DNA from: Xanthomarina arctica
Lineage (GTDB): Bacteria > Bacteroidota > Bacteroidia > Flavobacteriales > Flavobacteriaceae
Direction of reading: 5' to 3'
Assembly: GCF_014638915.1 (NCBI RefSeq)
Contig: NZ_BMFQ01000002.1
Span: forward strand, 992,001-1,056,000
DNA: 64,000 bases
Position numbers and translations under genes: made by a program. Under the pieces are notes generated by a model. That model did not search any database. It had not been told where the DNA came from and saw only the letters and a list, made by a program, of their open reading frames with translations. Positions 1-12,800 of the stretch are shown one piece after another; position 1 is the first letter of the stretch, and each line of letters opens with the position of its first letter.

Positions 1-64
1 CTATTAGCAATCTAACAGCGTTTGAACCAATATCGATAGCGGCATATTTCTTTATTGAAAGCAT
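1..64 (-). CDS. ppx: Ppx/GppA-family exopolyphosphatase, 5' end only
   Basis: Only the first 21 codons are inside the window; the gene runs off the left edge. The readable start is MLSIKKYAAIDIGSNAVRLL, which contains the N-terminal phosphate-binding DIGSN motif of the actin-like Ppx/GppA fold (exopolyphosphatase or guanosine pentaphosphatase). The start codon lies one base after the stop codon of the upstream ppk1 gene, so the two are almost certainly cotranscribed, pairing polyphosphate synthesis with its hydrolysis. The rest of the protein is not visible, so exopolyphosphatase cannot be separated from GppA activity. Confidence 0.85.
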   Translation of the reverse strand, partial: MLSIKKYAAIDIGSNAVRLLI

Positions 65-65
65 A

Positions 66-2132
66 TTAATTTTCTAATTTTTTTAAATAATAATCATACA
101 AAGCAAATTGTGATCTTACTTTAGGCAACTTATTTTTTCTGTATTCATTTTTTCGAGATTCGTCTAGAATTCTAGATTTTACGTTATCGCTCCAAGAAAT
201 ATTAAAAGTATCTATAAGCTCTTGTTTGATGTCTTCATCCAAAATAGGACAGCTTACTTCTACCCTATTTTCTATGTTTCTAGTCATAAAATCTGCTGAT
301 GAAATATACACTTTTGGGTTATTGTTATTACAGAACATATAGAGCCTAGTATGCTCTAAAAATTTATCGACTATACTAATAACTTCAATGTTTTCACTCA
401 TCCCTTTAACTCCAGGAATTAAACAGCAAATCCCGCGAATGATCATTTTAACCTTAACACCTGCTCTACTTGCTTCATATAGTTTATCTACCATATTAAA
501 ACTTGATAAACTATTCATTTTTAATTGAATATATGCCGGCTTGCCTTCTTTTACATTTTTAATTTCAGTATCTATAAGTTTAAAAAAACCTTTCTGAGTG
601 TAATGTGGCGAGGTAATAATGTGCTTATATCTGTATAATTTATAGTTAATCTCAAAGAAATTAAATACTTTATTTATATCTTTTAAAATACTTTGATTTG
701 AAGTAAACAAGGTATAATCTGTATATATTTGAGCCGTAGATTCGTTAAAATTTCCAGTACTTATAAATCCGTAGCGCTTTAATTTATGATTTTCTTCGCG
801 CTCAATGACACACATTTTACTATGTACTTTTAAACCTTGAACACCAAAAATTAGATTAATGCCTTCAATTTGCATTTGTTGGGCATAATCTATGTTTGCT
901 TGTTCATCGAAACGAGCTTGTATTTCCATAGAAACCGTTACTTTTTTACCGTTTTTAACCGCATTAATTAAAGAACTAGCTACGTGAGAAATTTCAGCTA
1001 ATCTATAAATGGTAATTTTTATAGTTTTTACCGTTGGATCTAAAGCGGCTTCTCTTAAAAACTTAACCACATAGGAAAACGTTTGATAAGGCGCATAAAG
1101 CAAATAATCCTTTTTAGCAACACTTTCGAAAATACTAGCTTCTAAACTTAAGTTTTTAATTGGTAAAGGTTCAATTTTATTATAAAGTAAGTCTGTTCTA
1201 CCCAAGCTTGGAAAAGCGATATAATCTCTTCTATTATGGTATCGTCCTCCAGGAATAATACTATCGTGAGAATCGATTCCCATTTTAGACATTAAGTAGT
1301 TTAAAGTTTCAACATCTATAGTTTTATCGTAAACAAACCGGACAGGTTCTCCTATTTGTCTATGTTTAACGCTATCCGAAATTTTCTCCATAAAACTCTT
1401 ACTTAAGTCGCTTTCAAAATCTAATTCAGCATCTCTAGTAATTTTAATCATATGAGCAGAAATACTATCGTATTTGAAGATATTAAAGATATCGTCTAAG
1501 CAATATCTCAACAAATCGTCTAGCATTATGATATAGCTTTTATCATTTTGATCTGGCAAAACCACAAAACGATCCAAGCTTTTTGAAATTTCGATTAAAG
1601 CATATTGATTAAGTTTCCCATTATTTAAACCCATTTTAACGGCTAAATATGAGGCACTATCTTTTAAATTTGGTAGGTCCACTTGATTGCTTAAAATTAT
1701 GGTAACCAATGCAGGACTTACTTTTTGGATATAATATTGCTTAATAAAATGTTTCTGTTGCGTCGTTATTTCATTTTCTTTTATAATGAAAATATTTTCT
1801 TTCTCAAGTTCGCTTTGAATATTGCTTAAAATCTCTAGACTTTCGCTTTGCTGTTCAATAACTATTTGGGTAATTTCTTCAAGAAGCTCTTTAGCTTTAA
1901 TGCCGCCAAGTTCACTTTTAGCTCCTTTTCCTGCTTCCACAATCCGTTTTACAGTTGCGTATCTTACTTTAAAAAACTCATCTAAATTGTTCGAAAAAAT
2001 ACCAACAAATCTTAATCTCTCAATTAATGGCACATTTTTATCTTCGGCCTCTTGTAAAACTCTGGCATTGAACTGCAACCAGCTTATTTCTCTATTTATA
2101 TAACTATTGTTAAGTTTTTCACTTTTTGTCAT
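66..2132 (-). CDS. ppk1: Polyphosphate kinase 1
   Basis: The protein transfers the terminal phosphate of ATP to a growing polyphosphate chain, reversibly. At 688 residues it has the usual PPK1 length. Both phospholipase-D-like histidine regions are visible: LKVHSKMCVIE with His near residue 436 (equivalent to the autophosphorylated His435 of the E. coli enzyme) and DKFLEHTRLYMF with His near 594 (E. coli His592). The STGNFNE and SSADFMTRN segments typical of the C-terminal domains are also intact. It is the first gene of a ppk1-ppx pair with a one-base gap. A TATATTTG element lies just upstream of the ATG. Confidence 0.96.
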   Translation of the reverse strand: MTKSEKLNNSYINREISWLQFNARVLQEAEDKNVPLIERLRFVGIFSNNLDEFFKVRYATVKRIVEAGKGAKSELGGIKAKELLEEITQIVIEQQSESLEILSNIQSELEKENIFIIKENEITTQQKHFIKQYYIQKVSPALVTIILSNQVDLPNLKDSASYLAVKMGLNNGKLNQYALIEISKSLDRFVVLPDQNDKSYIIMLDDLLRYCLDDIFNIFKYDSISAHMIKITRDAELDFESDLSKSFMEKISDSVKHRQIGEPVRFVYDKTIDVETLNYLMSKMGIDSHDSIIPGGRYHNRRDYIAFPSLGRTDLLYNKIEPLPIKNLSLEASIFESVAKKDYLLYAPYQTFSYVVKFLREAALDPTVKTIKITIYRLAEISHVASSLINAVKNGKKVTVSMEIQARFDEQANIDYAQQMQIEGINLIFGVQGLKVHSKMCVIEREENHKLKRYGFISTGNFNESTAQIYTDYTLFTSNQSILKDINKVFNFFEINYKLYRYKHIITSPHYTQKGFFKLIDTEIKNVKEGKPAYIQLKMNSLSSFNMVDKLYEASRAGVKVKMIIRGICCLIPGVKGMSENIEVISIVDKFLEHTRLYMFCNNNNPKVYISSADFMTRNIENRVEVSCPILDEDIKQELIDTFNISWSDNVKSRILDESRKNEYRKNKLPKVRSQFALYDYYLKKLEN

Positions 2133-2152
2133 TAAATGGTATTTATATATTA

Positions 2153-2160
2153 CAAATATA
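2153..2160 (-). promoter_or_regulatory. Candidate -7 element for ppk1
   Basis: Read on the minus strand this is TATATTTG, a match to the Bacteroidetes TAnnTTTG box, about 20 bases upstream of the ppk1 ATG. A TTG lies 25 bases further upstream (rc of 2186-2188), slightly longer than the usual spacing, so the call is tentative. Confidence 0.4.
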
Positions 2161-2355
2161 TTCTATTAGTATGAAATACCGAATACAAAGGCTTCATACT
2201 TATTGGAAATTATTACAATTATTTTCAATGAATAAATTATTAAAATGATTTTAAAATCAAGATTAATAGAAACTGTTTTCACTAGGGTTCACAACCTATT
2301 TGAAGGAAAAAACTATCCCTTCAAAAGATAAAATATTCAAAATTATTTAGAGTAC

Positions 2356-2844
2356 TTAGATCCTTAAATCTCTCGGAAAAATAATTTTTACCGTTTCGCC
2401 CTTATAAATATATTTCCAAGAATCTACTTGAAACTCAATTATTACAAGCCCACTTGTAGGCACATTCTCAATATATCTATCACCAAAATTATTTACAAAA
2501 TATGTTAATGCCTCATTATGACCAAAAACCATTAAGGTTTCAATGTCATTTGAAACAGCTTTTATTGTTTTAATGAGATTTTCTCCAGAAAAGTCGTAAA
2601 GGTTTTTATCAAATTCGATGATATTTGAATCTATTTTCAAATTTTCAAGGAAAATCTCTGCTGTATTTTGAGCTCTTTTTGCTGCGCTAGAAAGCACTTT
2701 ATTTGGTAATAATTGATACTGTTTAAAACTAAGGGAAACGAGCTTAGCATCATTGATTCCTCTAGATTCCAATCCTCTTTCATGGTCTGATATGCCTTCG
2801 CTCCATGAAGATTTAGCATGTCTAATAAGTATTAGTTTTTTCAT
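2356..2844 (-). CDS. SixA-type histidine phosphatase family protein
   Basis: This 162-residue protein starts MKKLILIRHAKSSW, the RHG/RHA motif that carries the phosphohistidine of the histidine phosphatase superfamily (His9). The second catalytic histidine is in FGHNEAL near residue 108. Small stand-alone members of this length are usually grouped with SixA, a phosphohistidine phosphatase acting on phosphorelay proteins; the substrate here is not determined by the sequence. It lies next to ppk1 in the same direction but 223 bp away, with only a weak hairpin (2299-2325) between them, so cotranscription is uncertain. Confidence 0.85.
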   Translation of the reverse strand: MKKLILIRHAKSSWSEGISDHERGLESRGINDAKLVSLSFKQYQLLPNKVLSSAAKRAQNTAEIFLENLKIDSNIIEFDKNLYDFSGENLIKTIKAVSNDIETLMVFGHNEALTYFVNNFGDRYIENVPTSGLVIIEFQVDSWKYIYKGETVKIIFPRDLRI

Positions 2845-3321
2845 TTTTTACGATTAAAAGCAACTTTTATCGACAAAGTGTTGCGCATGTCGGACATATG
2901 ACTTAATTTGGCCACAAATAAAACAAAGTAAGCTATTATAAATCTATTAAATTTAATTATTAAATATTTGAAATCGCACAAAAAATAATTAGAAAGACCC
3001 AAAAGTTAGAATTTCCAGAATTATTTGGTTCGGTTAATTATTGCATTTCATCGATGAAGTGATTTTAAAAGTCCGCTTATCGAGTATTTAAGTTATTTAA
3101 CATTTATTTTTGATTGATACAAAGAATCGCTATTTATTTGTTGTGTAAGCTATAATTAAAAATGATCCCAAGTCAAAAAATTAACTTAATCCATTATGCA
3201 TTGATGCGTCAATGTACTTCCCTCAGCAATTTTATATCAAATTGCAAAACAAACAATTAAGTCAAATTTACAGATTTTACATTTTTATTATTTAAGGTTT
3301 ATCATTTAAACTTGAAAGATT
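2845..3321. other. Divergent intergenic region, no gene seen
   Basis: This 477 bp AT-rich stretch separates the leftward SixA-type gene from the rightward adhesin operon and must hold both promoters. I found no open frame with coding character and no clear TAnnTTTG box. A perfect small inverted repeat, CATTGA-TGCG-TCAATG at 3199-3214, lies about 110 bp upstream of the first adhesin-operon gene and could be an operator half-site pair. Confidence 0.5.
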
Positions 3322-3828
3322 ATGAGAAAAATAATTAAACGAACGTTATCAAACTTTCTAATGGTTTGTGCTCTAACAGTTTTCTTTTCTGTTAATGGAT
3401 TTGCACAAGAAAACATTTACCAGATTTTCGATGAAAATTCTGGAAACAGCAATTTAAGGAGTTCAGTAAGTATTCCTAATCAATTGTTACATGGTAAGAA
3501 CCCTACCATCTATATTGAAAATTCTACAATTATTAATGTTACAGGAGAAACTAGTCCTAAAGTTTTAAAACTTTTGGATGCAACTTCTATAAACATGTTA
3601 CAAAATAATAACAATCTTTATAATGGGGTTGAAGTTATTACCATAACCTTAAATAGAGCTTCTGATTTAATTAACAGATTAGATGTTTCCAGAATTAACG
3701 GATTCTCATCGTTAAAATACATTTATGTAAAATGTTTATTTGATTGTTCAGATCAACAAATAAATAATTTCCTTTTAAATGCAGATTCTGTAACAACAGT
3801 ATTCTATAAAGTTGTAAACCAGTCCTAA
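3322..3828 (+). CDS. Small secreted protein, first gene of adhesin operon
   Basis: I do not recognise this 168-residue protein. Residues 1-28 are a signal peptide (basic start, hydrophobic core, cleavage after GFA-Q). The mature part has no cysteine pairs typical of the adhesin repeats; its middle carries an asparagine run (MLQNNNNLYNG) and alternating beta-type segments, and two cysteines occur near the C-terminus (KCLFDCSDQQ). It ends 30 bp before the giant adhesin gene on the same strand, so it is probably translated from the same mRNA. It may be a chaperone, a minor surface component or a processing partner; this is inference from position only. Confidence 0.75.
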   Translation: MRKIIKRTLSNFLMVCALTVFFSVNGFAQENIYQIFDENSGNSNLRSSVSIPNQLLHGKNPTIYIENSTIINVTGETSPKVLKLLDATSINMLQNNNNLYNGVEVITITLNRASDLINRLDVSRINGFSSLKYIYVKCLFDCSDQQINNFLLNADSVTTVFYKVVNQS

Positions 3829-3858
3829 ATTAAATTATAATAATTAATTATTATACAG

Positions 3859-6800
3859 ATGAAAAAACTATACGCTATTAAAATTCAAGCTAATAGAAAC
3901 CTAATTCAACTAGTCTTATTAACGGTTATGTTATTAGGTGCTAGTTTATTTAGCTACAGCCAGGTTAGAGTTCCTTTTACTCCAAGAGCTTCCCAATATA
4001 CTCCAGGTCAAACTGTTTATAATATTAAGGGAGATTTTACAATGGTAGGTAACACAAACTTAACATTAGTAAATTACAATACTACTAGAAATAATAGTAA
4101 TAACGACATGGAATTTGTTGATGTAGATGGTGATTCTTCTACTAACAACTCCTCATCATCAACTTTACAATTCTCTGAAGAAAATGGTGCTATCCAAAGT
4201 TGTTCTAATATTATATATGCAGGACTATACTGGACTGGCAGAAGTAATAGCAGTAATTTTACAGATTTACAAAGAAGGACTATCAAATTTAAAGGTCCAA
4301 ATCAATCTTATCAAACATTAGTTGCAGAAGCAGGAGACATTAGATATCCTGGTGATAACGGCATGTATGCTGGATATAAGGAAGTAACTGCCGAAGTTAT
4401 AAATGGTGGTATAGGTGAATATTTTGTTGCAGATATGGCCCTTTCTGAAGGAGATGGTGGAAGTACTGGTTACTATGGTGGCTGGGGAATGGTAGTTGTT
4501 TACGAAAATTCAAAAATGGACTGGCGTGATGTTACTGTTTTTGATGGTTATGCTTATGTAACTGGAGGAAATGCGAGCCATACTTTAGATATTTCTGGTT
4601 TTAAATCGGTTCAAAATGGTGATGTAGATTTTAAACTTGGAATGATGGCTGGTGAAGGAGATGTTGGAATTTCTGGAGACTATTTTCAAATAAGAAGACA
4701 ATCTGATAATCAATATCAAAGTTTAAGTCATACAGGAAATACAGCTACTAACTTTTTCAATTCTTCCATTTCTACTGGAGGAAATGATAGAGATTTAGAA
4801 TTACAAAATAATACAGGATTAGACATAGCCATGTTTGAAGTGGCAAATCCTAACAATACTATTATAACCAATAACCAAACATCTACCCGATTTAGGTATG
4901 GTTCTACTGCAGACACTTACATTATTTTTAATATTACCTTCTCTGTAGACGCTTATGTACCCGATGTTGAAGGTACAGTTACAACAACTAATGTTAATAA
5001 CATGCCTAATCCTGTACCGCTAGAAGTAGTGCCTGGAGATACTGTAGAATATGGCATGGAGATAAGAAACAAAGGAACAGAAGCTACTAACAATACGGTA
5101 ATTACCTTACCTATTCCTTATACATCTTCGTATAACGATTTAAGTATTGCTTATACTGTTAATCCACCTTTATTTTCTCCACCGGTTCCGGCTCCGTATT
5201 ATAATCCTAATTTGGGAGCAACAGGATCTATTGTATGGGAAATTGGGACATTACCAGTTCCAACCAACCCGAATGACATATTAGCTACTCTTTCTTTTGA
5301 ATTAGTTGCCACCACCGATTGTGCTTTATTAGTAAATGCAAGTTGTGGTACTAATATTTCTTTAGGAGGGTCGATTAGTGGTGTTGGGAATACATCTCAA
5401 ACCTCATTTAATCAAAATTTAATTCAGGGGTTTAATGCCACTGGAAATTGTATTGGAGAACCAATACCAACCCCTTATATTATTCCAATCAATTCTCAAC
5501 AATATGTTACTGAAAATTGTGGTAGCTACACTGCTGTTAGAGATTTTTACTTCTGTAATATTGGAACAACTCCAATTCAAACATCTCAAGTAAGTGCAGA
5601 ATTCCCACAAGGATCTAGATATTATAACGAATATCCGCTTACTCCAACTACTACAGAATATAATGCGTCTAATCCATTTCCTCCTGTAACTGGAACGTAC
5701 TATGCTATTCCTCCGGGATCATCAACTTGTTATTATCAATTTACAATACATGTTGAAGTCATTACTTCTACGCCAACTGCTACAGATGTTTTCTATTGTT
5801 TAAATGAAACTGCGAGTCCTTTAACGGCAACTCCTAGTGCTCAAGGAAACCTATTGTTTTATTATATAAATAACAATCCAAATACCATTGGTCAAACTAG
5901 TATTACTCCTAGTACGACTGCTGCTGGTTCAACTACATATTATGTAGCTGAAGGTCTTGACGAAGATTGTGTTAGTCCAAATAGAATCCCTATCGTTGTA
6001 ACTGTATACGATGAAATTACTATAACCTTAGAAAGTATCACTCCAACAACTTGTAATGTTAATAATATAGGAGCTATAGATATTTCCGTAACTGGAGGTA
6101 CTGGCGATTATACTTATTTATGGAATGATACAGCTAATTCAACAACTCAAGATATTTCTGGTTTAGCTGCAGGTTCTTATACAGTTGTTATAAATGATGA
6201 CAATTCTAATTGTACTGCTACTGCTACTTTCGAAGTAATTGTTGAGGCAAGCACTACCCCAATTATTACAGCTCCTGTTGGATTCTCAACTGATGGTTGT
6301 ACATCTGCAGATGTAACAAACGGAGATTTAACAGCTTTGGCATATTCTGAAACTGAAGTTACTATTACTGAAGCTGAATTTTTAGCTGAAGGTGGTACTT
6401 TTACTGAAAATAATGTTGCAAGCATTACTTATCAAGACAGTACTTCTGGTTCTTGTCCTTTATTAGTAACTAGAACTTTTACAATTACTAATGAATGTGA
6501 CGTTTCCACAAACGATACACAAACAATTACAATAAACTCACCTGCTGTTGTTGTAAATGCTCCGGCTAATGCTTCTGCTGAGGCTTGCGATTATGCAACT
6601 CAGGCTGAAGTGGATACGGCTTTCAATACATGGTTAGAAGGATTTACTGTATCTGGTGGCTGTGATGCTACTGGAACTTACGGAACTCCTACTGCTCCTC
6701 TTTTATGTGAAGGTGGTACAACTACGGTTACTTATACGATTACTGATGCGTGTTCTCCATCAACTATTGATAGAACATTCTCAATAACTGCTCCTGAAGC

Positions 6801-9800
6801 TCTTGTTGTAAATGCTCCAGACAATGCTTCTGCTGAGGCTTGCGATTACGCAACTCAAGCTGAAGTGGATACGGCTTTCAATACATGGTTAGAAGGATTT
6901 ACTGTATCTGGTGGCTGTGATGCTTCTGGTTCTTACGGAACTCCTACTGCTCCTCTTTTATGTGAAGGCGGTACAACTACGGTAACTTATACAATTACTG
7001 ATGCTTGTTCTCCATCAACTATGGATAGAACATTCTCTATAACTGCTCCTGAAGCTCTTGTTGTAAATGCTCCGGCTAATGCTTCTGCTGAGGCTTGCGA
7101 TTATGCAACTCAAGCTGAAGTGGATACGGCTTTCAATCTTTGGTTAGAAGGATTTACCGTGTCTGGTGGCTGTGATGCTTCTGGTTCTTACGGAACTCCT
7201 ACTGCTCCTCTTTTATGTGAAGGTGGTACAACTACGGTTACTTATACTATTACTGATGCGTGTTCTCCATCAACTATCGAAAGAACATTCTCAATAACTG
7301 CTCCTGAAGCTCTTGTTGTAAATGCTCCGGCTAATGCTTCTGCTGAGGCTTGCGATTATGCAACTCAAGCTGAAGTGGAAACGGCTTTCAATCTTTGGTT
7401 AGAAGGATTTACCGTGTCTGGTGGCTGTGATGCTACTGGAACTTACGGAACTCCTACGGCTCCTGTATTGTGTGAAGGTGGTACAACTACGGTTACTTAT
7501 ACAATTACGGATGCTTGTTCTCCAACAACTTTAGAAAGAACATTCTCAATAACTGCTCCTGAAGCTCTTGTTGTAAATGCTCCAGACAACGCTTCTGCTG
7601 AGGCTTGCGATTATGCAACTCAAGCTGAAGTGGATACGGCTTTCAATACATGGTTAGAAGGATTTACTGTATCTGGTGGCTGTGATGCTACTGGAACTTA
7701 CGGAACTCCTACTGCTCCTGTTTTATGTGAAGGAGGTTCTACAACTGTAACTTATACTATTACTGATGCGTGTTCTCCATCAACTATCGAAAGAACATTC
7801 TCAATAGCTACTCCTACTCCTTTAACTATTGTAACCGAAGCTTCTAATATCGACATACAATGTGATGGTACTGGAAATAATGGTGCCATTCAAGAATGGT
7901 TAGATAATAATGGCTATGCAGTTATTTCAGATAATTGTTCTGCAATAACTTGGACTAATAATTATGGTGGTGCTGCTTCTGATTGCGCGGCTCCTATTTT
8001 TGTTACCTTCACAGCTACTGATGCTTGTGGAAATTCAGTAAATACGTCTGCTTCTTATTCTATTATTGATGCTGTAGATCCTGAAATTACAACTCCTGCT
8101 AGTCCGCTTACAGTGGAATGTGATGGCAATGGAAATATGGATGATTTAAACAGTTGGTTAACTAGTAATGGTGGGGCTACTGCTACTGATGATTGTTCTG
8201 CTATATCTTGGACCAACAACTATACAACTCTTTCTGATGATTGTGGGGAAACTGGTTCTGCTTCTGTAACTTTTACTGCAACAGACGCTTGTGGAAACGA
8301 AAGCTTTACAACCGCTATCTTTACTATTATTGATTCAATAGCACCTGTCGCTCCAACGGCGCCTGCTCCTTTAGCTTACCAGTGTTTAACAGATGTAACT
8401 GTAGCTGATGAATTAACGGCAACGGACAACTGCTCTGGAGACATTATTGGTGTTTTAGAAGAAATTACTGATAACTCAAATCCTTGTAACATAATTATTA
8501 CACGCACTTGGACTTTTACGGACGCATGTGATAACAGTTCATCTGTTTCTCAGATAATCACAGTATCAGACACAATTGCTCCTGTAGCTCCAGAAGCTCC
8601 AGCTAATATAACTGTTGAATGTATAGTCTCTGATTTACCTGTTCCACCTGTTTTAGTAGCCTTGGATAATTGTTCTGGTGAAATTATTGGTGTTTTAGAA
8701 GAAGTTATTGACAATTCTAACTCTTGTAACGTGATTATTACACGTACTTGGACATTCACTGATGCTTGTAATAACAGTTCGTCTGTTTCTCAAATTATCA
8801 TTGAAGTTGACACGATTGCTCCTGTAGCACCTGATGCTCCGGCCGATATTTCTTATGAGTGTATCTCAGAAGTTCCTCTTGCTGCAGAATTAACTGCTAA
8901 CGATGCTTGCGCCGGTTCAATTATGGGTGTAGTTTCAGAAATTACTGATGAAACCAATCCTTGTAACATCCTTATTACACGTACTTGGACTTTTACAGAT
9001 AGTTGTAACAACAGTTCAACTGTTTCTCAAACAATTACGGTAGCAGATACGATTGCTCCTGTAATTAGTGTTGAAGCTTCTAATATTGATATCCAATGTG
9101 ATGGCACTGGAAATGATGGTGCTATTGTAGAATGGTTAAATAATAATGGTGGTGCTTCAGCATCTGATAACTGTGGAACGATTACTTGGACTAATAATTA
9201 TGGTGGTACAGCCTCTGATTGTGCAGCTCCTATTTTAATTACTTTCACTGCTACGGACGCTTGTGGTAATTTTGTTAACACCTCTGCTTCTTATTCTATT
9301 ATTGATAATGTTGCTCCTCAAATAACAGTTGCTACTTCAGAAACTGTGGAATGTGATGGGTCTGGAAATACGGTAGCTTTAGAAGCTTGGTTAATGAATA
9401 ATGGTGGCGCAACTGCCACTGATGATTGTTCAGCGATAACTTGGTCTAATAATTTCACTAGTATTACTAACGATTGTGGAGAAACTGGATCTGCTAGTGT
9501 AACTTTTACTGCAACTGATGGTTGTGGAAATGAAAGTTCAACAACTGCCATCTTTACAATTATAGATACAATAGCTCCTGTAGCTCCTACTGCTCCTGCC
9601 TATATCACTTACGAATGTGTAGCTGATGTGCCTGTTGCTGTTCAATTAACTGCTACGGATAACTGTGCTGGAGAGATTGTTGGTGTACTTGAAGAAATTA
9701 CTGATAACTCAGATTCTTGTAACATAACTATAACACGTACTTGGACATTTACTGATCCTTGTAATAACAGTTCGTCTGTTTCACAAATTATTATTGTTTC

Positions 9801-12800
9801 AGATACAACACCTCCAACTTTTAATGGAGTTAATAATCCTGTTTGTGTTGCTGAATTGATAAATGGGTCGTTTGAAGCGAATACTTTTAATGGTACTCAT
9901 GTTCAGTTCCCGCAAGCACAAGTTCCGGGGTGGAGCACAACAGCCCCACATGGAACATTAGAATTACAAAGAAATGGTCAAGTTGATGGCTCAGTGCCAC
10001 ATAGTGGAAACTATCATTTCGAATTAAACGGTCGAGGTTTAGATGATTTATATCAAGAGTTCTGTACGTTACCGTCTAGTGAATTAGAAATCACGTTTTT
10101 CCATAAGAAAAGAGCTGGTTCTAGTGTAGTAGATGTTTTAGAATTATATGCTGGAAACGATCTTAATAATTTAACCTTATTAGGTACTTTCCAAGTAAAT
10201 GCGAATGAAGGTTGGAAAGAAAACATTGTAAATTATACCGTTCCAGCGAACCATAATTCTACAATCATACTTTTTCAAGCCATATCTGGTTCCACAGTTT
10301 CAGTTGGAAACCTATTAGATGATATTTCTGTAAGTTCTAATAATAATTCTTACGGTCCAATGCCTCTAGATATTACTGTAGAATGTACAGAAATTCCAGA
10401 AGTGCCAATCCTTACAGCCTCTGATAATTGTGGAGAAGCTACTGTTACATTTACAGAAACTCAAAACCCAGGTAGTTGCGATAATGAATACACAATTATA
10501 AGAACTTGGACTGCGACTGACACATGTGGAAATTCAATTTCACATACACAGAATATAACAGTTCAAGATACAACTGCACCAGGATTTGTTCAATCACCAC
10601 CACAAGACATTACTGTAGAATGTGATGAAATTCCTGAGGCTCCTGTATTAACTGCAACTGATAATTGTGGAGAAGCTACTGTTGCCTTCGTTGAATCAAG
10701 TACCATGGGTGATTGTCCAACAATAGAAATTATTGAAAGAACATGGACAGCTACAGATGCTTGCGGAAATGAAACTATTATTACCCAAGTTATAACTGTG
10801 GTTGACACATTAGCTCCTACGGCTCCAGATGCACCAGCCGACATTACATATGAATGTGTTGCAGATGTACCTGCTCCTGGAGAATTAACCGCAACAGATA
10901 ATTGTTCTGGTGACATTACAATTATTGGTATAGATGTTACTGATAGTACGGATCCTTGTAATGTAATTATTACACGTACCTGGACTTTTACAGATGTATG
11001 TAATAATACATCTTCTGTTACTCAAACTATTACGGTCTCAGACACGACACCTCCAGAATTTACTGGTGTTAATGAGCCTGTTTGTGTTGCCGAAATTATA
11101 AATGGAACTTTTGAAGCCAATACTTTTAATGGCGAACATGTCCAATTTCCTCATGAAGAGGTTCCAGGATGGAGCACAACAGCGGCACATGGAACTTTAG
11201 AAATACAGAGAAATGGACAGATCGATGGCTCAATTCCACATAGTGGGAACTATCATTTTGAATTAAATGGTAGAGGTTTAGATGATCTATATCAAGAGTT
11301 CTGTACGCTCCCGTCTAGCGAATTAGAAATAACTTTTTATCATAAAAAAAGACCTGGATCTAGTGTCGTAGATGTTTTAGAACTTTATGCAGGTAATGAT
11401 TTAAATAACCTGACATTATTAGGAACATTCCAAGTAAATGAACAAGAAGATTGGAAAGAGAATATTGTAAACTATACCGTTCCTGCAAATCATAATTCAA
11501 CAATTATTTTATTTCAAGCTGTTTCAGGATCTTCTAGTTCAGTTGGTAACTTATTAGATGATATTTCTGTAAGTTCAAATAACAATTCTTATGGACCTTT
11601 ACCTACAGATATTACTGTAGAATGTACTGATATTCCTGAAATACCAGAACTTACAGCTACTGATAATTGTGGAGATGCTTCTGTAACATTTACAGAGACT
11701 CAAACTCCTGGAGCTTGTGATAATGAGTATACAATTGTAAGAACATGGACAGCTTCTGATACCTGTGGAAATTCAATTTCACATGTACAAAATATAACCG
11801 TTCAGGATACAACTGCTCCTGGTTTTGTTCAAAATCCACCACAAAACATAACTGTAGAATGCGATGCTATTCCAAATGCACCAATATTAACTGCAACTGA
11901 TAATTGTGGAGATGCTACTGTTACATTTATAGAATCGAGTACAACTGGTACTTGTCCAACTTTAGAAATAATTGAAAGAACTTGGACGGCTACAGATGCT
12001 TGTGGAAATGAAACTATTATTACGCAAGTTATAACAGTAGTTGACACTATTGCTCCTGTTGCTCCTGCTGCTCCTGCCGACATTACATTAGAGTGTGTTA
12101 TTTCAGATATTCCAGATGCTGTGGAATTAACGGCAGTAGATAGTTGTTCTGGTGATATTATTGGTATTGTTTCGGAAACTACCGACGAATCGAATCCTTG
12201 TAATGTAACTATTACACGTACTTGGACGTTTACGGATACTTGTAATAACAGTTCAACTGTTTCTCAAACAATTACGGTAGCTGATACAATAGCGCCATTA
12301 GCACCAACTGCTCCAGCAGACATCACTTACGAATGTGTTGCTGATGTACCTGTAGCCGCTGACTTAATTGCTACTGATAATTGTGCTGGTGAAATTACAG
12401 GTGTTGTTTCAGAAACTATGGATGACTCGAATTCTTGTAACGTGATCATAATCCGTACTTGGACATTTACTGATGCTTGTAATAACAGTTCTTCTGTTTC
12501 TCAAACAATTTCAATATCTGATACAATAGCGCCATTAGCACCAACTGCTCCAGCGGACATCACTTACGAATGTGTTGCTGATGTACCTGTAGCCGCTGAT
12601 TTAATTGCTATTGATAACTGTGCTGGTGATATTACTGGTGTTGTTTCAGAAACTATGGATGACTCCAATGCTTGTAACGTAATTATAATACGTACTTGGA
12701 CATTTACTGATGCTTGTAATAACAGTTCATCTGTTTCTCAAACAATTACGGTAGCTGATACTACTGCTCCAACAGTGACAAATAACTTAAGTGATATTAC

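Noticed and set aside
1822-2103. Open frame on the plus strand within ppk1
   Set aside because: It overlaps a well-supported PPK1 N-terminal domain and has no homologous features.
2299-2325. TTTGAAGG/CCTTCAAA hairpin as terminator of the SixA-type gene
   Set aside because: The stem is short and no T run follows on the minus strand.
6550-7824. Regular direct repeats suggesting a CRISPR array
   Set aside because: Units are 255 bp, in frame, and code for adhesin domains; there are no spacers or cas genes.
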